From contig JAILGP010000120.1 in the NCBI GenBank assembly GCA_024696635.1, positions 1-39,473 of the forward strand: a stretch of 39,473 nt of DNA. The letters are read 5' to 3'. The notes under the pieces are model-generated. The model was not told the origin of the DNA. It saw only the letters and a list, made by a program, of their open reading frames with translations, and did not search any database. Shown here piece by piece: positions 25,271 through 33,361 of the stretch (its first letter is position 1; each line of letters starts with the position of its first letter). The DNA is from Eubacterium sp. Lineage in GTDB: Bacteria; Bacillota; Clostridia; Lachnospirales; Lachnospiraceae. The position numbers and the translations under genes were made by a program.

Positions 25271-25335
25271 GCGGGCAGATTGCAGAAACCCCCATAATCG
25301 TGGCAGTCTGCCTGTCTTCTTTTTTGTTTTTATTT
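25271..25335 (+). terminator. Intrinsic terminator after lon
   Basis: CGGGCAGATTGC (25272-25283) pairs with GCAGTCTGCCTG (25303-25314), including G-U pairs, around a 19-nt loop. It is followed by TCTTCTTTTTTGTTTTT. Confidence 0.85.
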
Positions 25336-25380
25336 TTCATTTTATTTTTCATTTCATTTTCATTTTTTGACAAATAAAAA

Positions 25381-25451
25381 AGCAGGCAACGGGAATCGAA
25401 CCCGCCTATCCAGCTTGGGAAGCTGGTGTTCTACCAATGAACTATGCCTGC
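25381..25451 (-). tRNA. tRNA-Gly (anticodon CCC)
   Basis: The minus strand folds as a full 71-nt cloverleaf: acceptor GCAGGCA/TGCCTGC, D stem GTTC/GAAC with loop ATTGGTA, anticodon stem CCAGC/GCTGG with loop TTCCCAA (anticodon CCC, reads GGG), and T arm GCGGG-TTCGATT-CCCGT. The discriminator is T. CCA is not encoded; a T-rich tract follows and may terminate transcription. It stands alone, not in a tRNA cluster. Confidence 0.96.
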
Positions 25452-25691
25452 GATTGATATGCATTAAATAAAATATTCTTCATATTATTTATTGTACGCT
25501 TCTTTATATTATTCCAAAAATTATTAATTTTCAAGATAAGTTGTTTGAAAATAAATAAATTTCTTTTATGCCGGGAAATGAAACATTTTCATATATATTT
25601 GTTAAATTTCTGCACTCTATGTCTCCAAACCTTTAAAAATGGCTAAAATCAGCTAAAGGATTTGTTATTATTTGGTGATTTTTTAGTTGTT

Positions 25692-25720
25692 TTGGAATTA
25701 TGTTTTTGCTACAATATAAG
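25692..25720 (+). promoter_or_regulatory. Promoter of the 2-oxoacid:ferredoxin oxidoreductase operon
   Basis: TTGGAA (25692-25697), a 17-nt spacer and TATAAG (25715-25720). The start would give a leader of about 85 nt that contains the dyad at 25769-25789. Confidence 0.6.
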
Positions 25721-25768
25721 ATGTTTTGTCAAAAATAAAAGACTTTTGGAATTTTTTAACTTAGGGAA

Positions 25769-25789
25769 CAAATGGCATGGTGCCATTTG
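25769..25789 (+). promoter_or_regulatory. 21-bp perfect dyad in the operon leader
   Basis: CAAATGGCA-tgg-TGCCATTTG is a perfect 9-bp inverted repeat, 25 nt before the first ATG and about 40-60 nt after the likely transcription start. It could be an operator or an RNA hairpin. It does not match the Rex consensus. Confidence 0.6.
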
Positions 25790-25814
25790 ATACATAGATG
25801 ATAAGGAGTAAATC

Positions 25815-26387
25815 ATGGATAAGACAGTAGAAATCAGATGGCACGGCCGTGGAGGACAGGGTGCCAAAACAGCAGCATTACTGCTGGCGGATGTTGCATT
25901 TAACACCGGAATGTATGTTCAGGGTTTTCCAGAGTATGGTCCGGAAAGAATGGGTGCACCAATTACAGCTTATAACCGTATTAGTGAAAATGAAATCAGA
26001 AACCATGCATTTATTTATAACCCCGATTATGTAGTGGTTGTTGATGAAACCCTTATTCATAGTGTTGATGTAACAGCAGGACTTAATAAGGATGGAGCTA
26101 TTGTTATTAATACAGCTAGACCTAAGGAAGAGATAATTCCTATGCTTAAGGGTTATGAAGGGGATGTTTATACAATAGATGCCCGCACTATCTCAATGGA
26201 GACACTTGGAAAGTATTTCCCTAACTCACCTATGCTTGCAGCTATAGTTAAGGTTTCAGGAATTATGTCCAAGCAGGATTTTCTGGAGCAGATGAGAGGT
26301 TCTTATCAGCATAAGTTTGCTAAGAAACCTGAAGTTATTGATGGAAATATGAAAGCTCTTGAAAGAGCATTTGAGGAGGTGCAGTAA
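25815..26387 (+). CDS. 2-oxoacid:ferredoxin oxidoreductase, gamma subunit
   Basis: One of four subunits of a thiamine-diphosphate enzyme that oxidatively decarboxylates a 2-oxoacid (pyruvate or a branched-chain 2-oxoacid) to the acyl-CoA and reduces ferredoxin; it can also run in reverse. The 190 residues match the gamma family: IRWHGRGGQGAKTAALLLADVAF at the N-terminus, then GFPEYGPERMGAPITAYNRIS and DYVVVVDETLI. AAGGAG lies 6-7 nt before the ATG. It is first in a four-gene operon in the order gamma-delta-alpha-beta, its stop overlapping the next start (TAATG). Substrate cannot be assigned from this subunit. Confidence 0.92.
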   Translation: MDKTVEIRWHGRGGQGAKTAALLLADVAFNTGMYVQGFPEYGPERMGAPITAYNRISENEIRNHAFIYNPDYVVVVDETLIHSVDVTAGLNKDGAIVINTARPKEEIIPMLKGYEGDVYTIDARTISMETLGKYFPNSPMLAAIVKVSGIMSKQDFLEQMRGSYQHKFAKKPEVIDGNMKALERAFEEVQ

Positions 26388-26701
26388 TGGCAAATAAGGT
26401 TAGAACAGATATAACAATTCTTACAGATACTGCTCCTTATCAGGATATTACACCAGGTAACGTTGTTTACGGTGGTGGCGGAGCAGCTACATTTAACACA
26501 GGAGAGTGGAGAACTAAGACTCCTGTAATTGATTGGGATAAATGTGTACAGTGTCTTCTCTGTGCACCTATGTGTCCAGATTCATCTATTCCAGTAGTAG
26601 ATGGAAAGAGACAGGATTTTGATTATGACCATTGTAAGGGCTGCGGTATATGCGTAGGCTGCTGCTCCTTCGGTGCAATTACTATGAAGGAGGGGCTGTA
26701 A
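26387..26701 (+). CDS. 2-oxoacid:ferredoxin oxidoreductase, delta (2x[4Fe-4S]) subunit
   Basis: Electron-transfer subunit that carries electrons from the thiamine centre to ferredoxin. The 104 residues begin with the PorD-type segment ITPGNVVYGGGGAATFNTGEWRTKTPVID. They continue with two cluster motifs: CVQCLLCAPMCPD (a standard CxxCxxCxxxCP) and CKGCGICVGCCSFGA. In the second motif the usual CP is CS and an extra Cys precedes the fourth ligand. The start overlaps the gamma stop by one base, so translation is coupled; the alpha gene starts one base after its stop. Both four-Cys sets are complete, so two [4Fe-4S] clusters are expected. Confidence 0.92.
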   Translation: MANKVRTDITILTDTAPYQDITPGNVVYGGGGAATFNTGEWRTKTPVIDWDKCVQCLLCAPMCPDSSIPVVDGKRQDFDYDHCKGCGICVGCCSFGAITMKEGL

Positions 26702-26702
26702 A

Positions 26703-28139
26703 ATGGCAAACGATAAGAAGATAAATACTCCTGAAGCTACTGCAAAGTCAGCAATTCAGGCGGTAAATGCTAATCAGACTTCTAAGGTAGAAAGTCCTTA
26801 TGAGACAGAGTATCAGGAGACTAAGAAACAGAAGGCTGTAAGTAAGATTAAGGGTACAGCTGTTAAGAAGAGAGACAGAATGTCTGGAAATGAAGCAGTT
26901 GCCCTTGCTATAAAGCAGGTAAATCCTGACGTAATGCCAGCATTTCCTATTACACCTTCAACTGAGCTTCCTCAGATGGTTTCTACTTATATATCAAATG
27001 GTGAAATAGATACAGAGTTTATACCTGTAGAGTCAGAGCACAGTTCAATGAGTGCCGCAATCGGTGCTTCAGCAGCAGGTGCAAGAGCTCTTACAGCCAC
27101 ATCTTCAGCAGGACTTGCATTTATGTGGGAAGAGCTTTATATAGCAGCATCAGACAGACTTCCACTTGTTCTTTGTCTGGTAAACAGAACTCTTACAGGA
27201 CCTCTTAACATTAACTGTGACCATTCAGATTCAATGGGTGCAAGAGACAGTGGATGGCTTCAGGTTTATGCTGAGACTAATGAAGAAGCTTATGATAACT
27301 TCATAATGGCTTATCGTGTTACAGAGCATCCTGATGTAATGCTTCCTATGATGGTATGTTATGACGGATTCATAACAAGCCATGCAGTAATGAATATTGA
27401 AACAATAGATACAGAATCTGTAAGAAATTTTGTAGGCGAATATAATCCTGACAACTTCCTTCTTAATAAGGATATGCCTATGGCTGCTGGTCCTTATGCT
27501 AATTCTCCATTTTATATGGAGACAAAGTATAGTCAGCGTGCAGGTATGAAGAATGCAAAGAAGGTAATCATGGATGTATGTGCTGAATATGAACAGCTTA
27601 CAGGCCGTAAGTACGGACTTATTGAGGAGTACCGTATGGAGGATGCCAAGTATGCAATCGTTATTATGGGATCCGCTGCAGGCCAGACAAAGGATGCTGT
27701 TGATAAGCTTCGCGAGTATGGAATTCATGTTGGTATGATAAAGGTTCGTGTATTCAGACCATTCCCTGGTGAAGAGTTAGTTGAAGCACTTAAGAATTGT
27801 CAGTCAGTTGCTATACTTGATAGAGCAGAGAGCTTTTCAGGTATGGGTGGTCCTCTTGGATCAGAGCTTAAGGCTGCAATGTATGATGCCGGTCTTAATA
27901 TTCCGACAGTAAATTATTTCTATGGACTTGGTGGACGTGACTATACAGTTATTGAAGCAAGAGATATCTTCAGAGATATTCGTGAGATAGTACGTCGTGG
28001 TAAAGAGCCAGAACAGTTCAAATATGTAGGTCTTCGTGATCGCGATGCTGATAACTCAAATGAGTTCAGAGATTTCAATGGAGATGACAAGATGGATATT
28101 CGTATGTCTGGTGATGGAGTAAAGCTTTCTGATAAATAA
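26703..28139 (+). CDS. 2-oxoacid:ferredoxin oxidoreductase, alpha subunit with N-terminal extension
   Basis: The subunit carries the pyrimidine-binding and transketolase C-terminal-like domains of the enzyme. The canonical part starts at about residue 60 (MSGNEAVALAIKQVNPDVMPAFPITPSTE) and includes the PVESEHSSMSAAIGASAAGARALTATSSAGL segment, RTLTGPLNINCDHSD and a C-terminal KVRVFRPFPGEELVEAL domain. Before it lie about 58 extra residues rich in Lys, Ala, Thr and Gln that are not usual in this family. The ATG at 26703 has a strong AAGGAGGGG site 9 nt upstream, whereas Met60 has only a weak one, so the extension is probably translated. It is third in the operon. Confidence 0.9.
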   Translation: MANDKKINTPEATAKSAIQAVNANQTSKVESPYETEYQETKKQKAVSKIKGTAVKKRDRMSGNEAVALAIKQVNPDVMPAFPITPSTELPQMVSTYISNGEIDTEFIPVESEHSSMSAAIGASAAGARALTATSSAGLAFMWEELYIAASDRLPLVLCLVNRTLTGPLNINCDHSDSMGARDSGWLQVYAETNEEAYDNFIMAYRVTEHPDVMLPMMVCYDGFITSHAVMNIETIDTESVRNFVGEYNPDNFLLNKDMPMAAGPYANSPFYMETKYSQRAGMKNAKKVIMDVCAEYEQLTGRKYGLIEEYRMEDAKYAIVIMGSAAGQTKDAVDKLREYGIHVGMIKVRVFRPFPGEELVEALKNCQSVAILDRAESFSGMGGPLGSELKAAMYDAGLNIPTVNYFYGLGGRDYTVIEARDIFRDIREIVRRGKEPEQFKYVGLRDRDADNSNEFRDFNGDDKMDIRMSGDGVKLSDK

Positions 28140-28202
28140 ATCAGATGGAGCGGATTTAGAACCTATAGTTGATAATTAGATGGAATATTAGGAGATATCG
28201 AA

Positions 28203-29141
28203 ATGGCATATAATTTGAAAGAAGTCATGAGTAAGCCTGAGAGACTTACTCCGGGACATAGACTCTGTGCTGGTTGTGGAGCTGCCATCACAGTAAGAAC
28301 AGTACTTAGAGCTCTTAAGGAAGAGGATAAGGCAGTAATTGGAAATGCTACTGGATGTCTGGAGGTTTCAACCTACCTCTATCCATATACAGCATATCAG
28401 GATAGCTACATTCATAATGCATTTGCTTGTGCAGGAGCTACACTTTCAGGTGTTGAAACTGCTTATAATGCACTTAAGAAGCGTGGAAGGATAGATGAAG
28501 ACACAACCTATAAGTTCATCACCTTTGGTGGTGACGGTGGTACTTATGATATAGGTTTCCAGTCACTTTCAGGTGCTATGGAGCGTGGTCATGATATGGT
28601 TTATGTTTGCTACGATAACGGTGCATACATGAATACAGGTATACAGAGATCTTCAGCTACACCAAGATTTGCTGATACAACTACAACACCTGTTGGACGA
28701 GTAAGTTCAGGTAAGGTTCAGTCACGTAAGGATCTTGCTTCTATTATGGCAGCACATAACATTCCTTATGTTGGACAGTCAACCTTTACATCAGGTATGA
28801 AGGATCTTTATGAGAAGGCTGAAAGAGCTATCTATACAGAAGGAGCTGCATTTTTAAATGTTATGGCTCCATGTTCAAGAGGATGGAGATTTGATGCAGC
28901 TGATATGGCTAAAATCTGTAAGCTTGCAGTTGATACCTGCTATTGGCCACTTTTCGAGGTTATTGATGGAAAGTGGATACTTAGCTATAAGCCAAAGAAC
29001 AAGCTTCCTATTGAGGATTTCCTTAAGGAGCAGGGAAGATTCAAGCATCTCTTTAAGCCAGGAAATGAAGGCCTTATTGAGGAATTCCAGGCGGAAATCG
29101 ATAAGAGATGGGAAGAATTACAGAAGAAGTGCGAGGCCTAA
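28203..29141 (+). CDS. 2-oxoacid:ferredoxin oxidoreductase, beta (thiamine-diphosphate) subunit
   Basis: Binds thiamine diphosphate and performs the decarboxylation. The 312 residues contain GHRLCAGCGAAI near the N-terminus, NATGCLEVST, the ThDP/Mg motif GDGGTYDIG (about 117-125), and YDNGAYMNTGIQRSSATP. The last matches pyruvate-type beta subunits more than 2-oxoglutarate-type ones. Later come APCSRGWRFD and PLFEVIDGKW. GGAG lies 8 nt before the ATG. It follows alpha by 63 nt without a terminator and ends the operon at a strong hairpin (29192-29230). Pyruvate is the likeliest substrate, branched-chain 2-oxoacids the alternative. Confidence 0.92.
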   Translation: MAYNLKEVMSKPERLTPGHRLCAGCGAAITVRTVLRALKEEDKAVIGNATGCLEVSTYLYPYTAYQDSYIHNAFACAGATLSGVETAYNALKKRGRIDEDTTYKFITFGGDGGTYDIGFQSLSGAMERGHDMVYVCYDNGAYMNTGIQRSSATPRFADTTTTPVGRVSSGKVQSRKDLASIMAAHNIPYVGQSTFTSGMKDLYEKAERAIYTEGAAFLNVMAPCSRGWRFDAADMAKICKLAVDTCYWPLFEVIDGKWILSYKPKNKLPIEDFLKEQGRFKHLFKPGNEGLIEEFQAEIDKRWEELQKKCEA

Positions 29142-29191
29142 TTTGTTATTTAAGCTGATATAAAATTATTCTTAAAATTTAAAAAATTATG

Positions 29192-29230
29192 ATGCAGCAG
29201 ATAAATTTTCTTAATCTGCTGCATTTTACT
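29192..29230 (+). terminator. Terminator of the oxidoreductase operon
   Basis: A perfect 11-bp stem ATGCAGCAGAT (29192-29202) with ATCTGCTGCAT (29214-29224), 11-nt loop, followed by TTTTACTTATTTTA. Confidence 0.85.
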
Positions 29231-29233
29231 TAT

Positions 29234-29260
29234 TTTACAATATGTATATTATGATATAAT
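29234..29260 (+). promoter_or_regulatory. Promoter of the P-type ATPase gene (extended -10)
   Basis: The -10 is TATAAT (29255-29260) preceded by TG one base away (TGATATAAT). A TTTACA lies 15 nt upstream (29234-29239), short but tolerable with an extended -10. The leader to the ATG at 29383 would be about 115 nt. Confidence 0.55.
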
Positions 29261-29382
29261 ACGTCATGGACTTCTTCGGATTTATATATGTAAATAGAGT
29301 TTATATATAGGTCTGGAGGTCTGGAGTATGTAGGTTAAAGTGTTTTCTAGTATCAAATATGGATATCAATGGAGATGGGAAA

Positions 29383-32130
29383 ATGAAGTATTATCTTGAA
29401 GGTATTGAGGAAGTCCTAAGGGAAAAGGATTCGACCCGAGTGGGACTTAAAGAGGAAGAGGCAGCCAAAAGAATAAAGGAATTTGGTCCTAATAAGCTGG
29501 TAGAGAAGGAAAAGGAAAGTATATTTAAGAAGTTCCTTAGAGAAATCTGCGAGCCTATGACCATAGTTCTTATCATAGCTGCAGTTATATCTGCTATTAC
29601 AGCTATCTTTTCAGGGGAAGGCTTTGCAGATGTATTTATTATTTTAACAGTAGTAATTGTAAATGCAATTTTAGGTGTTTATCAGGAGTCTAAGGCTGAG
29701 TCGGCTATAGCTGCTCTTCAGGAAATAGCTGCTGCTACGTCAAAGGTTGTTCGTGGAGGAGAGGTTAAAATCATCCCTTCATCAGAGCTTGTCCCTGGCG
29801 ATATCATAACTCTTGAAGCAGGTGATGCTGTACCGGCAGACGCCCGTATTATAGAAGCTGCATCCCTCAAGGTAGAAGAGGCAGCCCTTACAGGAGAGTC
29901 TGTTCCTTCAGAGAAAACATCAGATACTCTTTCAACTGGTGGCTCTACAGATGTTCCTCTTGGAGACAGAGCAAACATGATCTACATGGGTTCATCAGTA
30001 CAGTATGGTCGTTGTAAGGCTGTTGTCACCGATACAGGTATGGGAACTGAGATGGGTAAGATTGCTGATCAGCTGTCTCAGGCATCAGAAGAAGAAACTC
30101 CTCTTCAGATTAAGCTGAATGAGCTTTCAAAGATTCTTTCTATAATGGTTCTTGTAATCTGTGCGATTATCTTTGCCATTAACATAATAAGAAATCTTGT
30201 AACAGGTCAGGGCCTGGGTGGAGAGTTCTTTATTAATACATTTATGATTGCAATATCTCTTGCAGTTGCTGCTATTCCTGAAGGCCTGGCTGCAGTTGTT
30301 ACAGTTCTTCTTTCAATTGGTGTAACTCATATGTCTAAGAATAATGCCATAATAAGAAAGCTTACAGCTGTTGAGACACTGGGTTGTACAGAGATAATCT
30401 GTTCAGATAAAACAGGTACACTTACACAGAATAAGATGACTGTTGTTGAGCATGTTACAGTCACAGATGGAAATGTAGAAGTCGAAAAGGATTCAGATGG
30501 AAAGCTGCTTCCTGATGATAAGCTTTCAGATGATGGTCGTATTCTGATCCTTGGTATGGCTCTTTGCTCAGATGCTGAGTGGGAGACAGATAAGGCTGTG
30601 GGTGAGGCTACAGAGTGTGCTCTTGTAACTGATGCAGCTAAGAATTCTATGGAGAAGCCAAAGCTTAAGGAAGCCTATAATAGAGTTGGTGAAGCTCCAT
30701 TTGATTCACTTAGAAAGATGATGACAACAATCCACGAGGATCCATCAGGTGGATTTATACAGTTTACAAAGGGTGCTCCTGATTGTGTACTCAGCTGCTG
30801 TTCATATTATCTTATGGATGGAAATGTACATGAGATGACACCTGAAGTAATGAATAGAATCAAGACAGCAAATAAGGGAATGGCTGACAGGGCTCTCAGA
30901 GTGCTTGCCCTTGGATACCGTAAATATGATAGTCTTGATGATGATAAGGTTGGAAGCGTAGATCCTGCTGCTGTTGAGAAGGACCTTATATATGTTGGTC
31001 TTTCAGGTATGATTGATCCAATAAGACCTGAGGTTAAGGTTGCTATAGGTGAATGTCGTAAGGCTGGTATCAGACCAGTAATGATAACAGGTGACCATAG
31101 AGATACAGCCGTTGCCATTGCCAAGGAGCTGGGTATTCTTGAAGGCTTTGATGCAGATGGAAAACCCGTAACATTTGAAGCTATAACAGGTTCTGAATTA
31201 GAAGAGCTTTCAGATGAATATTTCAATGAGCATGTTGGAGATTACTCTGTATATGCCAGAGTTCAGCCTGAACACAAGGTTCGTATAGTAAATGCATGGA
31301 AGAATAAGGGCAAGGTTACAGCCATGACTGGTGATGGAGTAAATGATGCTCCTTCGATTAAGTCAGCGGATATAGGTGTTGGTATGGGTATTACCGGTAC
31401 TGATGTAACTAAAAATGTTGCTGATATGATTCTTACAGATGATAACTTTGCTACAATAGTCGCAGCAGTTGCTGAAGGACGTCGTATCTATGATAATATT
31501 AGAAAGTCAATACAGTTCCTGCTTTCATCCAATCTTGCAGAGGTTATAGCAATATTTATAGCAACAATAATGAACTTTACAATACTTAAGCCTGCACATC
31601 TTCTCTGGATTAACCTTATAACTGACTGCTTCCCAGCAATCGGACTTGGTATGGAAGAGGCAGAAGCTGATACCATGACACAGGCTCCTCGTAAGAAGAC
31701 AGATGGTATATTCTCAGGAGGACTTGGATTTGACGTAGTATTCCAGGGAGCAATCATTGCGGTACTTACCGTTGTTTCATACATTTTAGGACATCATATT
31801 GAAACTGGAACATGGGCTATAGAAACATCAGCAGATGGAATGACAATGGCATTTCTCACCTTATCTCTTATGGAGGTATTCCATAGCTTCAATATGCGTT
31901 CAAGAAGAGCATCAATCTTCACACTTACAAAGCAGAACAAGACCCTTTGGGGAACACTTGTATTATCATTGGTACTCACAGTAGCGATACTTTACATACC
32001 ACCACTTAGAGACCTCTTCTCATTTAGCTTCATAAGCCTTAAGGAATTTTTACTTGCAGTAGGAATAGCAATACTTATCATTCCTATTATAGAGATCACT
32101 AAGTTTATACAAAGAAAAACAGCAAAATAA
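29383..32130 (+). CDS. P-type Ca2+-transporting ATPase (SERCA/PacL type IIA)
   Basis: Pumps Ca2+ out of the cytoplasm using ATP. The ORF track begins at 29359, but the ATG at 29383 (Met9) has GGAG 8 nt upstream and gives the usual N-terminus (MKYYLEGIEEVLREKDSTRVGL), 915 residues. Seen are the actuator TGES, phosphorylation site DKTGTLTQNK (Asp342), nucleotide-domain KGAPD, hinge MTGDGVNDAPSIKSADIG, and ten TM segments. All SERCA-type Ca2+ ligands are present: PEGL in TM4, SSNLAE in TM5 and NLITD in TM6, so calcium rather than another cation is favoured. It is a single-gene unit ending at a bidirectional terminator shared with surE. Confidence 0.92.
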   Translation: MKYYLEGIEEVLREKDSTRVGLKEEEAAKRIKEFGPNKLVEKEKESIFKKFLREICEPMTIVLIIAAVISAITAIFSGEGFADVFIILTVVIVNAILGVYQESKAESAIAALQEIAAATSKVVRGGEVKIIPSSELVPGDIITLEAGDAVPADARIIEAASLKVEEAALTGESVPSEKTSDTLSTGGSTDVPLGDRANMIYMGSSVQYGRCKAVVTDTGMGTEMGKIADQLSQASEEETPLQIKLNELSKILSIMVLVICAIIFAINIIRNLVTGQGLGGEFFINTFMIAISLAVAAIPEGLAAVVTVLLSIGVTHMSKNNAIIRKLTAVETLGCTEIICSDKTGTLTQNKMTVVEHVTVTDGNVEVEKDSDGKLLPDDKLSDDGRILILGMALCSDAEWETDKAVGEATECALVTDAAKNSMEKPKLKEAYNRVGEAPFDSLRKMMTTIHEDPSGGFIQFTKGAPDCVLSCCSYYLMDGNVHEMTPEVMNRIKTANKGMADRALRVLALGYRKYDSLDDDKVGSVDPAAVEKDLIYVGLSGMIDPIRPEVKVAIGECRKAGIRPVMITGDHRDTAVAIAKELGILEGFDADGKPVTFEAITGSELEELSDEYFNEHVGDYSVYARVQPEHKVRIVNAWKNKGKVTAMTGDGVNDAPSIKSADIGVGMGITGTDVTKNVADMILTDDNFATIVAAVAEGRRIYDNIRKSIQFLLSSNLAEVIAIFIATIMNFTILKPAHLLWINLITDCFPAIGLGMEEAEADTMTQAPRKKTDGIFSGGLGFDVVFQGAIIAVLTVVSYILGHHIETGTWAIETSADGMTMAFLTLSLMEVFHSFNMRSRRASIFTLTKQNKTLWGTLVLSLVLTVAILYIPPLRDLFSFSFISLKEFLLAVGIAILIIPIIEITKFIQRKTAK

Positions 32131-32133
32131 TTT

Positions 32134-32199
32134 ACCAAAAGGGTCAGACCCCTTTGGCAAAAAAAGGCGAGCCTTTCAAATCGAGCCCGCCTTTTTTAT
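32134..32199. terminator. Bidirectional terminator between ATPase gene and surE
   Basis: There are two stacked hairpins: CCAAA-GGGT-cag-ACCC-TTTGG (about 32135-32157), then AAAAAAGGCG...CGCCTTTTTT (about 32160-32197) with an A-C mismatch inside the longer stem. The A- and T-runs allow both directions. The surE stop lies in the right-hand edge. Confidence 0.85.
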
Positions 32200-32912
32200 T
32201 TGATATTATTAACTAAACTTATGGATATATAGTTATCCAGTATTGCCTGCATATCGCTTCCCTCCTCGGCGAAGGGGGTGTATGTGCCATCTACCTTTAC
32301 TATGGAACCACCATCTGATAGTTTTTCAAGGGTTTTATATCTATCCTTGTAAAACATGCCGTGGGACACTTTTCGGTTTCCCAGTATTCCATTAAAGTCC
32401 TTTAAGGAGCATTCGGGGAAGTTTACATTCCAGATCTGTCCGAAACCTATATTTGTTTCAAGTATCTTGGAAAGTATTTCTGGCAGATATTTATCTGTTA
32501 TGACATGACTTCCGTTATATCCTTCTGAAAATGCTACGGAAAGGCAGCCCTGAAATGCTCCTTCAAATGCAGCTCCCGCCGTTCCTGAATATTGAAGGTC
32601 AGTAGCCACATTATAGCCATTATTTATTCCGGAAAGAACCACATCAGGTTTAACGGGCATGATGGAAACCGCTCCTACACGGATACAGTCTGCAGGGGTT
32701 CCTGAACAGGAATAGGCAGCCGCTCCCTTTATTGGATAATTATATGGATGTATCTCAAATTCTGAGTGAAGTGTGATGGAGTGGGAGGATGCGCTCCGCT
32801 CTCCATCTGGAGCTACAATCCATATTTTTCCATATTCAGCTGCAACCCTGGCGAGTCTCAGGAGTCCATCAGACTCAATTCCATCATCATTTGTAATAAG
32901 TATATTTTTCAT
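32196..32912 (-). CDS. surE: 5'/3'-nucleotidase SurE
   Basis: Metal-dependent phosphatase that dephosphorylates nucleoside monophosphates (and in some species short polyphosphates). The ORF track adds 26 residues (NLKIYNLEIY repeats), but the family starts at MKNILITNDDG. That ATG at 32912 has GGAG 9 nt upstream, giving 238 residues. Motifs are NDDG (metal-binding Asp pair), APDGERSASSHSIT, SGTPADCIRVG, LSGINNGYN and YSGTAGAAFEG, all typical. The extra reading frame upstream is the translated tandem repeat at 32914-32973. It stands alone, converging on the ATPase gene and divergent from the diguanylate cyclase gene. Confidence 0.94.
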   Translation of the reverse strand: MKNILITNDDGIESDGLLRLARVAAEYGKIWIVAPDGERSASSHSITLHSEFEIHPYNYPIKGAAAYSCSGTPADCIRVGAVSIMPVKPDVVLSGINNGYNVATDLQYSGTAGAAFEGAFQGCLSVAFSEGYNGSHVITDKYLPEILSKILETNIGFGQIWNVNFPECSLKDFNGILGNRKVSHGMFYKDRYKTLEKLSDGGSIVKVDGTYTPFAEEGSDMQAILDNYISISLVNNIK

Positions 32913-32913
32913 G

Positions 32914-32973
32914 TTATAAATCTCCAAATTATAAATCTCCAAATTATAAATCTTCAAATTATAAATTTTCAAA
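32914..32973 (-). repeat. 15-bp tandem repeats carrying the surE ribosome binding site
   Basis: On the minus strand the unit TTTGGAGATTTATAA (GAAG or GAAA in the distal copies) occurs four times, with a degraded fifth. The copy next to the start supplies the GGAG used by surE. Unit length is divisible by three and contains no stop, so the surE frame stays open through it. Confidence 0.85.
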
Positions 32974-32990
32974 TTAAAATCTAAATCCAT

Positions 32991-33361
32991 ATGTAAATCA
33001 TAATCAGATTTTCTATCTGAATATAAAGAATAACCAAGGTTATAACAAGTTATGAAAGTTGTATTCTCGCTAATGGATAGAATAACAAGAATTAAAGTTT
33101 AACATAAAAAAATAAGATGGGCTATACAAAAGCGCATGGAACCTGAATGTACTGGATATAAAAGAGAATATGGGTAAAATATAAGCTTTGCCAATACAAA
33201 TATTTATTGATATGGTGAGTATGTTTTAATAGTCAAATTGTGTATTTAATGTTAGAATAAAAATATTATAACAAATATTATAAAAATAATATAAATGTCA
33301 AAGTAGAGATTTTTTATGGCAAGTCTTATGCCCAGGCTTTAGAGTAACAGGAGGGAAAAGC
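32991..33361. other. AT-rich spacer between surE and the diguanylate cyclase gene
   Basis: About 370 bp without a convincing ORF or hairpin. It must hold the divergent promoters; several TATAAT-like strings occur in 33260-33290 (for example ATATTATAA), but no good -35 pairing could be chosen. An AGGAGGG site at its end serves the TTG start of the next gene. Confidence 0.5.

Noticed and set aside
25769-25789. Rex (NADH-responsive) operator at the oxidoreductase operon
   Set aside because: The dyad lacks the TTGTTAA/TTAACAA half-sites of Rex.
33317-33343. Nine-codon ORF before the diguanylate cyclase gene (MASLMPRL)
   Set aside because: Too short and without a ribosome binding site; no sign of a leader-peptide attenuator.
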